Below are positions 26,421-36,322 of a DNA stretch of 64,000 bases, piece by piece. Position 1 is the first letter of the stretch; every line of letters begins with the position of its first letter. Under the pieces are notes generated by a model, which had not been told where the DNA came from, made no database searches, and saw only the letters and a program-made list of their open reading frames with translations. The translations under genes and the position numbers were made by a program. Source of the stretch: Microbacterium sp. Leaf320 (GTDB lineage Bacteria; Actinomycetota; Actinomycetes; Actinomycetales; Microbacteriaceae); NCBI RefSeq assembly GCF_001423485.1, contig NZ_LMOD01000006.1, positions 62,001 to 126,000 of the forward strand, read 5' to 3'.

Positions 26421-27466
26421 GGAACCCGCTGCAGCCACGCGTCGGTGGCGAACTTCGACTCCACCAGCGCCTCGGCATCGGCGTACTCGTCGGCGGTGAT
26501 CGCGCCGTCTTCGGCGGAGGTCAGCGAGCGGAACGTGTCCTTGAAGCGCTCGATGATCTCGGCCCGCGCGAGGCCGGTCTGGCTGCGCAACGGATCGACC
26601 CGCTTCGCCGCCGACGTGGTGCCCTTGTCGCTGAGCTTCTCGCGGCCGATGCGCAGCACCTCGGTCATCATCTGACCGTCGATGTCGTACGAGAGCGTCG
26701 CATGGTGCAGCACTCCCCCGTTCGCGAGACGCTTCTGCGCGGCGCCGCCGATCTTGCCCGACGAGCTCGCGATGTCGTTGAGCGGCTGATAGATCGCGTC
26801 GATGCCGAGCGAACGCAGCGCCTGCAGCACCCAGTCGTCGAGGAAGGCATAGGAGTCGGCGAAGGTCATGCCCTGCACGAGGGATGCCGGGACGTACAGC
26901 GAGTATGTGATGATCTGCCCCGCGGCCATGAGCATCGCGCCTCCGCCCGAGATGCGGCGGACGACGTCGAAGCCGTGACGGGCAGCGCCCTCGGGGTCGA
27001 CCTCGTTGCGGTACGACTGGAACGAGCCGATGACGACGGCCGACTGGTCCCATTCCCAGATGCGCAGCGTCGGGCGACGGCGTCCTTCGCCCACGCGAGA
27101 GGTGAGCACCTCGTCGAGCGCGAGGTTCATGCGGGGAGAGACCGCCTTCTCGTGCACGATCTCCCAGTCGAAGTCGTTCCAGCCGGGGGCCGTCACCAGA
27201 GCACGGCGCACCGCGGTGCCGACGGCCTCGGGGGTGAAGCCGAGCAGCTGCGCGCCCTCGGGCAGGGCACCACGCACCGCCGCGGCGATGGCCGTGGCAT
27301 CCGTCTCGACCGGCAGGCCGGTCACCGCCCGGTCGATGTCATCGAGAGCCGTGTCGGGCTCGAGGAAGAAGTCGCCGGCGAGGTGGAAGCGAGCGATCCT
27401 GCCGTCCTCGACCTCGAGGTCGACGACGACGAGCTTTCCGCCTGGAACCTTGTATTCACCGTGCAC
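26417..27466 (-). CDS. Lipoate-protein ligase family protein with N-terminal accessory domain
   Basis: This 349-residue protein has a C-terminal ligase catalytic domain with the lipoyl-AMP motif RRISGGGAM at 170-178 and GKIGG with Lys238. The first 85 or so residues (KVPGGKLVVVDLEVEDGRI, then FHLAGDFFLEP) resemble the small accessory domain that sits at the C-terminus of E. coli LplA, so the order is permuted. It should activate or transfer lipoate to dehydrogenase complexes. The GTG at 27466 has TAAGCT six bases upstream, consistent with a leaderless start. The methyltransferase gene overlaps its stop. Confidence 0.88.
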   Translation of the reverse strand: MHGEYKVPGGKLVVVDLEVEDGRIARFHLAGDFFLEPDTALDDIDRAVTGLPVETDATAIAAAVRGALPEGAQLLGFTPEAVGTAVRRALVTAPGWNDFDWEIVHEKAVSPRMNLALDEVLTSRVGEGRRRPTLRIWEWDQSAVVIGSFQSYRNEVDPEGAARHGFDVVRRISGGGAMLMAAGQIITYSLYVPASLVQGMTFADSYAFLDDWVLQALRSLGIDAIYQPLNDIASSSGKIGGAAQKRLANGGVLHHATLSYDIDGQMMTEVLRIGREKLSDKGTTSAAKRVDPLRSQTGLARAEIIERFKDTFRSLTSAEDGAITADEYADAEALVESKFATDAWLQRVP

Positions 27467-27516
27467 GGTTACAGCTTAAGCCGCGGTCGTCGCACCGGCG
27501 CGGTGAACCCGCGGAT

Positions 27517-28257
27517 TCAGCGCCCGAGTACCACCGCACGCTCTCCGGCGCGGATCGGCGCCGAGAAGCGGTTGCCGGCGGGCGGCTGCGGGCAGACGTA
27601 CTGGTCCGAGAACGCGCACGGCGGCAGGTAGGCACGGTTGAAGTCGATGAATGCGGATCCGTCTGGGGCCGGCTCCTCGATCGGCAGGAAGCGGAACCGA
27701 TAGGTCTCGGTGCCGTTCGTCCCGTCGGCGAAGACCGCCGTCAGAGCACCCTGCGGAGTGCGAGTGGCCGCGAGTGTCACGGCGACGCCGTCGAGGGTGA
27801 AGTGCAGCCTGCCCGCGAGGTCCGAATCGTGGACGTGTCCGTCGATCGACGTGACAGCGATCGTCTCCCCCGGCGTCTGTTCGAACACCGCAGCGATCCG
27901 CCAGCCCTCCCGAGGCGGATACGCGTCGATCGCGCTGAACCGTTCGCGCTCGGGGCGCCTCGGGTTGAACACCCGCAGGGCGACCGTGCCGCGGCGGTCG
28001 AACACGCGCAGCTCGCGGCGTCCGAGCCTCAGCGACTCGCTGCCACGCAGGGTGACGACCGAGCCAGAGGTGCCGAGATCAGTGCCGCGGATCCCTCCGT
28101 CTCCCGTGAGCGCCCACAGCCCCGGAACCCCCTCCACGGCAGCGGGCTCGGTGATGAGCCAGTTCGTCGACTCGAGCGCGGCCGGACCGTACTCCGCGCC
28201 GGCATACCGCTCGCGCGACTCGTGCCACGCCCGCCACTCGTCTTCGAAACCCACCAC
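27517..28257 (-). CDS. DUF1684 domain protein
   Basis: This 246-residue protein belongs to DUF1684, recognised by the C-terminal FIDFNRAYLPPCAFSDQYVC followed by PPAGNR and the RVFNPRRPERERF segment. The conserved Cys pair suggests a metal or redox role, but no activity is established. No signal peptide is present. It is a single gene in this window. Confidence 0.92.
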   Translation of the reverse strand: MVGFEDEWRAWHESRERYAGAEYGPAALESTNWLITEPAAVEGVPGLWALTGDGGIRGTDLGTSGSVVTLRGSESLRLGRRELRVFDRRGTVALRVFNPRRPERERFSAIDAYPPREGWRIAAVFEQTPGETIAVTSIDGHVHDSDLAGRLHFTLDGVAVTLAATRTPQGALTAVFADGTNGTETYRFRFLPIEEPAPDGSAFIDFNRAYLPPCAFSDQYVCPQPPAGNRFSAPIRAGERAVVLGR

Positions 28258-28522
28258 GCACCTCCCTCTCGCCGCGAATCTATGCGCAGGAGAGACCGAT
28301 ATGTCGGGTCGACGTCACGCGGATTCACCCGCTGTAACACCCGTTCACGGGGCGTAACACGCGGACGCGCGAGAGGACGCCCGACCCCGGTCGTTGAGCA
28401 AGGACGGCGAAGCCGACCGAGACGAAACGCAGTGAGCCGATTGCGCGCACTCGCCACGTTTCGTCTCGCTGCTTCGCTGCTCGCTCAACGACCGGACAGA
28501 AGCCCGCTCCGCCGCGCGGGGC
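28258..28522. other. Intergenic region holding the large inverted repeat
   Basis: No gene is supported here. Besides the inverted repeat at 28387-28495 it contains two GTAACAC words 20 bases apart around a CCCGTTCACGGG hairpin near 28343-28354. The upstream part must carry the promoter of the DUF1684 gene. Confidence 0.6.
28387..28495. repeat. Dispersed repeat copy 2, as a large inverted repeat
   Basis: CCGGTCGTTGAGC at 28387-28399 pairs with GCTCAACGACCGG at 28483-28495, and CGAGACGAAACG at 28418-28429 pairs with CGTTTCGTCTCG at 28457-28468, so the arms are about 43 and 39 bases with matching ends and a diverged middle. The words are the same as at 11701 and 33669. Two opposite copies may have been brought together, and the RNA could fold as a terminator between the two same-strand genes. 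Confidence 0.8.
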
Positions 28523-29377
28523 TCAGCGCGCGGGGATGTGCGAGTCGAGCCACGAGAGGATGTCGGCGCGGACCTCGTCCTGCTGCAGCTCGTTGAAGAT
28601 CTCGTGACGCGCATCGGGATAGACGAGCGTCGTGATGTCGGTGAGCCCGGAGCGCGTGCGGTACTCGTCGGCGAGCTTGTGCACGCTCCGAGGGCCGCCG
28701 ACCGAGTCGTCGCGACCCACGAGGAGCAGCATCGGGATGTCGCGGCCGAGGTCCTTGCGGGGTCGACCGTAGAGCTTCGCGGCCTCGATCGGGCCGAACA
28801 GCTTCAGCAGCGGCACGTCGGTGGTGAGGGGGTCCTCGTCGAACGCCTTCCATACCGCGGGATCGCGGCTCAGCCACTCGAGCCCCGTCGCATCGTCGGC
28901 TGCCCAGCGGGCGTTCAACGGTGCGGCGTTGAGCGAGCCGGGCATCCGAAGGGCCGAGCCCGACAGGATCACGGCGTCCCACGCTTCGGGGTGGTCGTTC
29001 ACGAGCATCTGCGCGAGGAACGAGCCCCACGAGTGTCCCAGCAGCACGAGCGGAAGATCAGGATGCTCGTCCTTGATGATGCCGGTGAGCTGCCAGACGG
29101 CATCTTTGGCGGCGATCAGACCGCCCTTGCCGAGTCGGCCCAGCTTCGCCGGACCCCCGTGCTGTCGGATGCCGGTGCGGCCGTGTCCGCGGTGATCGTC
29201 GGCGTAGACGTGGAAGCCCGCCTCGGTGAGGGCCGCGATCAGCGCGCCGTAGCGACCCGCGTGCTCGCCGACACCGTGCAGCAGCTGCACGACTCCTCGC
29301 GCATCCCCCGCCGCCTCGTGGACGTCGTAGACGATGGCGATGCCGTCAGCATCCGTGAATTCTCGGGTATCCGTCAC
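28523..29377 (-). CDS. Alpha/beta hydrolase, monoacylglycerol lipase-like
   Basis: This 284-residue hydrolase has the oxyanion segment LLHGVGEHAGRY, the nucleophile elbow GHSWGS and the catalytic His in DARHEIFNE near the end, the pattern of serine aminopeptidase S33/monoglyceride lipase-like enzymes. It has no signal peptide. It lies between the inverted repeat and cutC. Substrates of such proteins include monoacylglycerols and lysophospholipids; the one here is unknown. Confidence 0.9.
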   Translation of the reverse strand: MTDTREFTDADGIAIVYDVHEAAGDARGVVQLLHGVGEHAGRYGALIAALTEAGFHVYADDHRGHGRTGIRQHGGPAKLGRLGKGGLIAAKDAVWQLTGIIKDEHPDLPLVLLGHSWGSFLAQMLVNDHPEAWDAVILSGSALRMPGSLNAAPLNARWAADDATGLEWLSRDPAVWKAFDEDPLTTDVPLLKLFGPIEAAKLYGRPRKDLGRDIPMLLLVGRDDSVGGPRSVHKLADEYRTRSGLTDITTLVYPDARHEIFNELQQDEVRADILSWLDSHIPAR

Positions 29378-29457
29378 GCCCCCACCCTACTGAGAGTGCG
29401 CGGCGTGCGTCAGGCCCCGCGTCCGCGGCGCACGTCGGGCACCGTCCGCGGCGCGCG

Positions 29458-30195
29458 TCAGGCGCCGAGCGCGGCGATGAGGCCCTGGGCGATCGCGAGG
29501 TCGGTGATCTCGTAGCCGCCCACACCGTCGGAGGCCGAGCCCATGCGCACGCCGCCGTCTTCGTGCACGGTGCGCTTGGCCGAGAAGTGCAGCGCGTCGA
29601 CGCCGGTCGCGGCGAGGGCGGCGGCGCTGGCGGCATCCACTCCGCTGCCCGCCATGATCTCGATCTCACCGGCGGCCTCGGCGACCAGGGCGCGCAGGGT
29701 GTCGATGCCGTCGATCGCTGCCGAGGCGCCACCCGAAGTGAGCACGCGGCGGAGGCCGAGCGAGCGCGCGGCGACGAGCGTCGCGACGGGGTCGGCGGTC
29801 ACGTCGATCGCCCGATGGAGGGTGACGGATGCTCCGCCCGCGGCGTCACGCATCCGGGCCATCGTGTCGAGGTCGAGGCGACCCTCCGCATCGAGAGCGC
29901 CGATAACGACGCCGTGGGCGCCGGCCTCGATCGCTGCGCGGACATCGCGCTCCGAGAGGGCGATCTCGTCAGCGTCATAGTGGAATCCGCCGGCACGGGG
30001 GCGGATCAGCACGTGCACTTCGGGCCCCGCGGTGCGGGCGGCCTCGACCGCCAGTTCGATCGTGGCGAGCGAGGGCGTCAGGCCACCGAGCGGCAGCGCC
30101 TGCGCGAGTTCGACGCGGGCGGCGCCGACGACTCCGGCGATGCGGACTCCGGCAGGATCCTGGACGGCGATTTCGATGGCGGGGGTTCGGGTCAC
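29458..30195 (-). CDS. cutC: CutC family protein
   Basis: This 245-residue TIM-barrel protein matches CutC, with IEIAVQDPAGVRIA at the N-terminus, LIRPRAGGFHYDADEI, TLHRAIDVTADP and RVLTSGG in the expected order. CutC was named for copper homeostasis in E. coli, but its biochemical role is disputed. The GTG at 30195 is preferred over a start 13 codons upstream that adds a non-conserved tail. Three imperfect 16-base GCGGCG repeats overlap its stop region. Confidence 0.92.
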   Translation of the reverse strand: MTRTPAIEIAVQDPAGVRIAGVVGAARVELAQALPLGGLTPSLATIELAVEAARTAGPEVHVLIRPRAGGFHYDADEIALSERDVRAAIEAGAHGVVIGALDAEGRLDLDTMARMRDAAGGASVTLHRAIDVTADPVATLVAARSLGLRRVLTSGGASAAIDGIDTLRALVAEAAGEIEIMAGSGVDAASAAALAATGVDALHFSAKRTVHEDGGVRMGSASDGVGGYEITDLAIAQGLIAALGA

Positions 30196-30256
30196 CCGTC
30201 CATTCTGGCCTGTGGTTCTGGCCGGCCTCGGCATCCGACTTCCGATTCTGCCGAAA

Positions 30257-30279
30257 ATTACTTAGACTGTCTAAGTAAT
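30257..30279. promoter_or_regulatory. MarR operator overlapping promoter and start codon
   Basis: ATTACTTAGA (30257-30266) and TCTAAGTAAT (30270-30279) are a perfect ten-base inverted repeat with a three-base spacer. The site covers a TAGACT -10 box (30264-30269) and the ATG of the MarR gene at 30278. A MarR dimer bound here would block its own transcription and that of the downstream efflux gene. Confidence 0.85.
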
Positions 30280-30718
30280 GTCTGCGTCTGATGAATCCCT
30301 CCACCTCACCGCGACAGACCTGCGCATGGCGACTTTTCGACTCGCACGGCGCCTTCGATGCGCCCGAGCCGTCGACGCGATGAGCGATGCGCAGCTCGCC
30401 GTGCTCGCCACGCTGCGCATGCACGGCCGCCGCACGATCACGGCCCTCGCCGAGCGCGAGCGCGTCACCGCACCGTCGATGACGAACATGATCAACGGCC
30501 TCGAGGAGCAGGGCTACGTGGTCCGCACTCCGGATGCCGAAGACCGGCGACGCGTGCAGGTCGACATCACCGACGCGGGCACCGAGATCGTCGCGCAGAC
30601 CATCAAGCGTCGTGACGAGCTGCTGGCCGACATGCTCGGCGAACTCGACTTCACGGAGGAAGAACTTGCGACGCTGCGCGAAGCCAGCGCCCTTATGCGA
30701 AAGGTGGTCGACCGATGA
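30278..30718 (+). CDS. MarR-family transcriptional regulator
   Basis: This 146-residue protein has the MarR winged HTH: RRTITALAERERVTAPSMTN, then GLEEQGYVVRTPDAEDRRRV with the wing DRRRV, and the dimer helices at both ends. It directly precedes and overlaps (ATGA) an MFS exporter gene, the standard arrangement for a drug-responsive repressor. The near-perfect palindrome at its start codon is the probable autoregulatory operator. The inducing ligand is unknown. Confidence 0.95.
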   Translation: MSASDESLHLTATDLRMATFRLARRLRCARAVDAMSDAQLAVLATLRMHGRRTITALAERERVTAPSMTNMINGLEEQGYVVRTPDAEDRRRVQVDITDAGTEIVAQTIKRRDELLADMLGELDFTEEELATLREASALMRKVVDR

Positions 30719-32070
30719 GCGTGATGTTCCGTTCGTTCTCGAACATCAACTACCGCATCTGGTTCGCCGGCGCCCTCGTCTCGAACATCGGCGGGTGGAT
30801 GCAGGCGACCGCCCAGGACTGGGTCGTGCTCACCGAGCTCACCGACAACGACGCCGCGGCCATGGGCGTCACGATGGCGCTGCAGTTCGGGCCGCCGCTC
30901 GTGCTCGTGAGCCTGACCGGCTGGGTCGCCGACCGGTTCGAGCGCCGGCGCATCCTGATGGCCACGCAGTCGGCGCTGCTGCTGCTCGCGATCGCCGTGG
31001 GCGTCCTGCTGCTCAACGGCGTCATGACCCTGCCGATGATGTTCTGCTTCGCCGCGGGCTTCGGCGTCGTCAACGCGTTCGACGCACCGGCCAGGCAGGC
31101 GTTCGTCTCCGACATGGTCTCGTCGGGCGACACGTCGAACGCGGTCGCCCTGAACTCGGCATCCTTCAACCTCGCCCGCATGATCGGCCCTGCGGTCGGT
31201 GGCCTGCTGATCGTCGCGATCGGATCGGGCTGGGTGTTCATCGCGAATGCCGTCACGTTCCTCGCGATGCTGGTCGCGTTGCTCCTGCTGCGCACCGGCC
31301 AGTTGGCGCCGCGTCTGAAGAACCGCCGCCCCGGCGGGCTCGCCGAAGGCTTCCGCTACGTGTGGGGGCGCAGCGATCTTCGCGTCGTCTTCGTGACGGT
31401 GTTCCTGATCGGCGCGTTCGGCATGAACTTCCCGATCTTCGCCTCGACCATGGCGCTCGAGTTCGGAGCCGGCGCCGACGGGTACGGCGTGCTGAGCTCG
31501 GTGCTCGCGATCGGCTCTCTCGCCGGCGCACTGCTCGCTGCCCGTCGCGACCGCGCCAGGGTGCGCGTCGTGATCCTGGCGGCCGGAGGATTCGGCATCG
31601 CCGCATTCATATCGGCGGCGATGCCGACATACATCTCTTATGCCGTCACCCTGACGTTCACCGGGTTCATGATCGTGACCCTGCTCACGACAGCGAACGG
31701 CTACGTGCAGATGACGACGGCTCCGGCTCTCCGGGGCCGCGTGCTCGCGCTCTACATGGCGGTCATCATGGGGTCGACCCCGGTCGGAGCCCCCATCGCG
31801 GGATGGGTCGCCGACACGTTCGGCCCTCGCAGCGCGATCATGCTCGGCGGTACCGCCGGGTTCGTCGCCTGCGCGATCGGCGCGATCTGGGTCTTCACCT
31901 CCGGTCGTCTGCACCGGTCCGAGAACAGCCGATTCCTGATGACGCTCGATGAGACCAGGCCGCTGAACGTCGTCGACGAAGCCGAGATGCTCGACAAGAA
32001 GGCCGACCCGGTCGAGTTCAGCGACGAGGCGGCCGTCACGACGCCGATCCGCACGTCGAAGAAGGACTGA
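30715..32070 (+). CDS. MFS exporter (EntS/DHA3-like)
   Basis: This 451-residue membrane protein has about 12 helices, with the motif A variant GWVADRFERRR near residue 63 and the AFDAPARQAFVSDMV and LNSASFNLARMIGPAVGG segments characteristic of the MFS_3/EntS group. Such carriers export drugs or siderophores by proton exchange. The ATG overlaps the MarR stop, so expression is under the same operator. A charged cytoplasmic tail of about 60 residues ends the protein. Confidence 0.92.
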   Translation: MSVMFRSFSNINYRIWFAGALVSNIGGWMQATAQDWVVLTELTDNDAAAMGVTMALQFGPPLVLVSLTGWVADRFERRRILMATQSALLLLAIAVGVLLLNGVMTLPMMFCFAAGFGVVNAFDAPARQAFVSDMVSSGDTSNAVALNSASFNLARMIGPAVGGLLIVAIGSGWVFIANAVTFLAMLVALLLLRTGQLAPRLKNRRPGGLAEGFRYVWGRSDLRVVFVTVFLIGAFGMNFPIFASTMALEFGAGADGYGVLSSVLAIGSLAGALLAARRDRARVRVVILAAGGFGIAAFISAAMPTYISYAVTLTFTGFMIVTLLTTANGYVQMTTAPALRGRVLALYMAVIMGSTPVGAPIAGWVADTFGPRSAIMLGGTAGFVACAIGAIWVFTSGRLHRSENSRFLMTLDETRPLNVVDEAEMLDKKADPVEFSDEAAVTTPIRTSKKD

Positions 32071-32143
32071 CCCCGTTCTGAGCGTGTGGATGCGGTTTGT
32101 CAATGCCCTCCACGCATGGCCGGGGCAGACGTACGTTCGCCGC

Positions 32144-32584
32144 ATGGACCAGAACACAGGACGCACCCCGCACGCCGAAGAGCCCGCTGAGGGTTCGCCC
32201 GCACAGAACCCCGAGCACAACACGGCGCCCGACGGACAGTCGACGGCGGGTGCGCGGCGTGAGCCCGACGAACTCGACGGCAACGCTCAGGGCTCAGCGC
32301 AGGGCGGCGCGATCCAGGGTGACAGCTCGCACGGCGACGCAGCCCGAGGCGCCATCCAGGGCGAGGCCGAAGACGGCAACGCTCAGGGCGCAGCCCAGGG
32401 CGGCGCGATCCAGGGCGACAGCTCGCACGGCGAATCGCCGCGCGGTGCCATCCAGGGTGACGCGAGCCCCGACCGCGACGCGGCGCTCGGCGGGGACAAG
32501 CACACGGAGGACCAGCTGACGGCCGACAACGAGGTCGAAGAAGACGCGCTACGCTCACTCGACCCGAACGACGCTCCGGCCTGA
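32144..32584 (+). CDS. Small acidic Gly/Ala/Gln-rich repeat protein
   Basis: This 146-residue protein matches no known family. Its centre consists of two copies of a 32-residue unit beginning DGNAQG and containing GGAIQGDSSHG and RGAIQG. The whole chain is acidic and without Cys, Trp or hydrophobic helices, so it is probably disordered. TACGTT lies six bases before the ATG at 32144, indicating a leaderless start; a frame extending 20 codons upstream is less likely. A strong terminator follows. It resembles in composition the hydrophilic stress proteins, but this is only a resemblance. Confidence 0.7.
   Translation: MDQNTGRTPHAEEPAEGSPAQNPEHNTAPDGQSTAGARREPDELDGNAQGSAQGGAIQGDSSHGDAARGAIQGEAEDGNAQGAAQGGAIQGDSSHGESPRGAIQGDASPDRDAALGGDKHTEDQLTADNEVEEDALRSLDPNDAPA
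32278..32469 (+). repeat. Two 96-base tandem repeats inside the small acidic protein gene
   Basis: The 96-base unit starting GACGGCAACGCTCAGGGC at 32278 is repeated at 32374. The copies are nearly identical at the start and diverge towards the end. Within each unit the words GCCATCCAGGGC/GCGATCCAGGG recur, so shorter repeats are nested in the longer ones. Confidence 0.9.
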
Positions 32585-32600
32585 CCGGCGGACTGCACGA

Positions 32601-32636
32601 CGAAGGGGGCGGATGCCGCAGCATCCGCCCCCTTCG
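32601..32636. terminator. Bidirectional hairpin terminator
   Basis: A perfect 16-base stem (CGAAGGGGGCGGATGC at 32601-32616 with its complement at 32621-32636) has a CGCA loop. It lies between the convergent acidic-protein and nrdF genes, 17 bases from each stop. There is no long T-run, as is usual in high-GC genomes. Confidence 0.85.
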
Positions 32637-32652
32637 TGTCGTTCAGCGAGAC

Positions 32653-33642
<990 letters not shown>

Positions 33643-33649
33643 CTAGAGT

Positions 33650-33700
33650 CGGTCGTTGAGCGAAGGTGTTCGTTGAGCGAGCGGAGCGAGACGAAACGCA
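33650..33700. repeat. Dispersed repeat copy 3, between nrdE and nrdF
   Basis: GGTCGTTGAGCGA begins at 33651 and GTTCGTTGAGCGAGCGGAGC at 33668-33687 continues as GAGACGAAACGC. These words match the copies at 11701 and 28387. Its place inside an operon argues against it being a strict terminator. Confidence 0.75.
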
Positions 33701-33713
33701 GAGACGAGACGCC

Positions 33714-35858
33714 TCAGAGCATGCAGGAGACGCATTCCGTCATATCGGTGCCCTCCAGTGCCATCTGACGCAGACGGATGTAGTAGATCGTCTTGATGCC
33801 CTTGCGCCATGCGTAGATCTGAGCCTTGTTGATGTCACGCGTCGTGGCGGTGTCCTTGAAGAACAGCGTCAGCGACAGGCCCTGGTCGACGTGCTGGGTG
33901 GCGGCGGCGTAGGTGTCGATGACCTTCTCGTAGCCGATCTCGTATGCGTCCTGGTAGTACTCCAGGTTGTCGTTCGTCATGAACGGCGCCGGGTAGTAGA
34001 CGCGACCGAGCTTGCCTTCCTTGCGGATCTCGATCTTCGACGCGATCGGGTGGATCGACGACGTCGAGTTGTTGATGTACGAGATCGAGCCGGTCGGCGG
34101 CACCGCCTGCAGGTTCTGGTTGTAGATGCCGTGCTCCTGGATCGACGACTTCAGCGCCACCCAGTCGGCCTGCGTCGGGATGTGCTTGCCCGCGAAGAGC
34201 TCCTTGACCTTCTCGGTCTCGGGCTCCCAGGCGCGCTCGATGTACTTGTCGAAGAACTCCCCCGACGCGTACGTCGAGTCCTCGAAGCCGTCGAAGGCCT
34301 GCTTGCGCTCGATCGCGATGTTGTTCGAGGCGCGCAGCGCGTGGAACAGCACCGTGTAGAAGTAGATGTTCGTGAAGTCGATGCCCTCTTCGGAGCCGTA
34401 GTGCACGTGCTCGCGAGCGAGGAAGCCGTGCAGGTTCATCTGGCCGAGCCCGATCGCGTGAGAGCGGTCGTTGCCGTCTTCGATCGAGCGGACCGAGCGG
34501 ATGTGGCTCTGGTCGCTGACCGCGCTCAGCGCCCGGATGGCGGTCTCGACGGTCTGACCCAGGTCATCGGCATCCATCGACAGCGCGATGTTCATCGAGC
34601 CGAGGTTGCAGGAGATGTCCTTGCCGATCTGGTCGTACGAGAGGTCGTCGTTGTACGTGGTCGGCGTGTTCACCTGCAGGATCTCGCTGCAGAGGTTGGA
34701 CATGTTGATGCGGCCCTTGATCGGGTTGGCCTTGTTCACCGTGTCCTCGAACATGATGTACGGGTAGCCCGACTCGAACTGGATCTCGGCGATGGTCTGG
34801 AAGAACTCGCGCGCGTTGATCTTGGTCTTCTTGATGCGCGGGTTGTCGACCATCTCGCGGTACTTCTCGGTGACCGAGATGTCGCCGAAGGGAACGCCGT
34901 AGACCTTCTCGACGTCGTACGGCGAGAAGAGGTACATGTCCTCGCCGTTCTTGGCGAGCTCGAACGTGATGTCGGGCACGACGACGCCGAGCGAGAGCGT
35001 CTTGATGCGGATCTTCTCGTCGGCGTTCTCACGCTTGGTGTCGAGGAAGCGCATGATGTCGGGGTGGTGCGCGTTGAGGTACACCGCTCCTGCACCCTGA
35101 CGGGCTCCGAGCTGGTTGGCGTAGCTGAAGCTGTCTTCGAGGAGCTTCATCACGGGGATGATGCCCGACGACTGGTTCTCGATCTGCTTGATCGGCGCAC
35201 CGGCCTCGCGGATGTTCGAGAGCAGCAGCGCCACGCCGCCGCCGCGCTTGGAGAGCTGCAGAGCGGAGTTGATGCCGCGGGCGATCGACTCCATGTTGTC
35301 TTCGATGCGCAGCAGGAAGCAGCTGACGAGCTCGCCGCGCTGGGCCTTGCCCGAGTTGAGGAAGGTCGGGGTGGCGGGCTGGAAGCGGCCGGAGATGATC
35401 TCCTCGACCAGGGCGACCGCGAGCTTCTCGTCGCCGCCCGCGAGGCCGAGAGCCGTCATCACGACGCGGTCCTCGAAGCGCTCGAGGTAGCGCTTGCCGT
35501 CGAACGTCTTGAGCGTGTAGCTCGTGTAGTACTTGAAGGCGCCGAGGAAGGTCTCGAAGCGGAACTTCTTGCCGTAGGCGAGGTCGTTGAGCTGCTGGAT
35601 GAACTCGAGCGAGTACTGCTCGATCACGGCCGGCTCGTAGTACTCCTTCTCGACCAGGTAGTCGAGGCGCTCCTTGAGCGAGTGGAAGAACACCGTGTTC
35701 TGGTTGACGTGCTGCAGGAAGTACTCGCGTGCCGCCCGCTTGTCGGCGTCGAACTGGATCTTGCCGTTCGCGTCGTACAGGTTAAGCATCGCGTTGAGGG
35801 CGTGATAGTCCAGGCCCTCGTAGGTCGGGTTCATCTTGAACGCCACCGTGTCTGTCAC
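33714..35858 (-). CDS. nrdE: Ribonucleotide reductase class Ib, large subunit
   Basis: NrdE reduces ribonucleoside diphosphates. This 714-residue chain has [10 protein letters not shown] with an active-site Cys, the partner Cys in [15 protein letters not shown], and the C-terminal CVSC redox pair that accepts electrons from NrdH. The GTG at 35858 overlaps the nrdI stop (GTGA) and has AGGAA nine bases upstream; a start 13 codons earlier inside nrdI is less likely. It has no N-terminal ATP-cone, as expected for class Ib. Confidence 0.97.
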   Translation of the reverse strand: MTDTVAFKMNPTYEGLDYHALNAMLNLYDANGKIQFDADKRAAREYFLQHVNQNTVFFHSLKERLDYLVEKEYYEPAVIEQYSLEFIQQLNDLAYGKKFRFETFLGAFKYYTSYTLKTFDGKRYLERFEDRVVMTALGLAGGDEKLAVALVEEIISGRFQPATPTFLNSGKAQRGELVSCFLLRIEDNMESIARGINSALQLSKRGGGVALLLSNIREAGAPIKQIENQSSGIIPVMKLLEDSFSYANQLGARQGAGAVYLNAHHPDIMRFLDTKRENADEKIRIKTLSLGVVVPDITFELAKNGEDMYLFSPYDVEKVYGVPFGDISVTEKYREMVDNPRIKKTKINAREFFQTIAEIQFESGYPYIMFEDTVNKANPIKGRINMSNLCSEILQVNTPTTYNDDLSYDQIGKDISCNLGSMNIALSMDADDLGQTVETAIRALSAVSDQSHIRSVRSIEDGNDRSHAIGLGQMNLHGFLAREHVHYGSEEGIDFTNIYFYTVLFHALRASNNIAIERKQAFDGFEDSTYASGEFFDKYIERAWEPETEKVKELFAGKHIPTQADWVALKSSIQEHGIYNQNLQAVPPTGSISYINNSTSSIHPIASKIEIRKEGKLGRVYYPAPFMTNDNLEYYQDAYEIGYEKVIDTYAAATQHVDQGLSLTLFFKDTATTRDINKAQIYAWRKGIKTIYYIRLRQMALEGTDMTECVSCML

Positions 35859-36316
35859 TGAGTCGGTTCCTGCCTGCTCGTCAACTGCGGTACCCACCGT
35901 CGCTCCAATCCGTCGCTCACGCGATCAACATCGTCTTGTGTGCCGAAGATCTCGAGCCGATACAAGTGAGGCACGTTGCACTTGCGGCTGATGATGTCAC
36001 CGGCGAGACAGAACGAGTCGCCGAAGTTGGTGTTGCCCGCAGAGATGACTCCGCGGATGTGTTGCCGGTTGCGCTCGTCGTTGAGGAACCGGATGACCTG
36101 CTTGGGCACCGCGCCTCGTTCGACGCCGCGCCCCTCACCCCCGCCATAGGTGGGAGTGACCAGCACGAAGGGCTCGTCGATGACGAGTTCTTCCTGCTGT
36201 CGGAGAAGGGGAATGCGTCGGGCCGGGAGCCCGAGCTTCTCGACGAAGCGCGCGGTGTTACCCGAGGCGCTCGAGAAGTAGACCAGGAGCGGCGCGGCGG
36301 TCGCGACGGCGCTCAT
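35855..36316 (-). CDS. nrdI: Flavodoxin-like NrdI
   Basis: NrdI is a flavodoxin that supplies the oxidant for assembling the manganese-tyrosyl cofactor of NrdF. This 153-residue protein has the FMN-binding [16 protein letters not shown] near residue 13, TPTYGGGEG near 54 and [13 protein letters not shown] near 93. It starts six bases after nrdH and overlaps nrdE. Confidence 0.97.
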   Translation of the reverse strand: MSAVATAAPLLVYFSSASGNTARFVEKLGLPARRIPLLRQQEELVIDEPFVLVTPTYGGGEGRGVERGAVPKQVIRFLNDERNRQHIRGVISAGNTNFGDSFCLAGDIISRKCNVPHLYRLEIFGTQDDVDRVSDGLERRWVPQLTSRQEPTQ

Positions 36317-36322
36317 GGCTCA

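Noticed and set aside
26421..27053. N-terminal extension of the DNA methyltransferase
   Set aside because: It runs through the lipoate ligase gene in another frame; the GTG at 26420 with GTGA overlap is a better start.
28343..28354. CCCGTTCACGGG with flanking GTAACAC words as an operator
   Set aside because: The stem is only four bases and the direct words are not symmetric around it; too weak to name.
33666..35861. 731-codon open frame opposite nrdE
   Set aside because: A complete antisense frame caused by GC-biased codons of nrdE; its composition (Val, Leu, Asp, Arg) is typical of such shadows.
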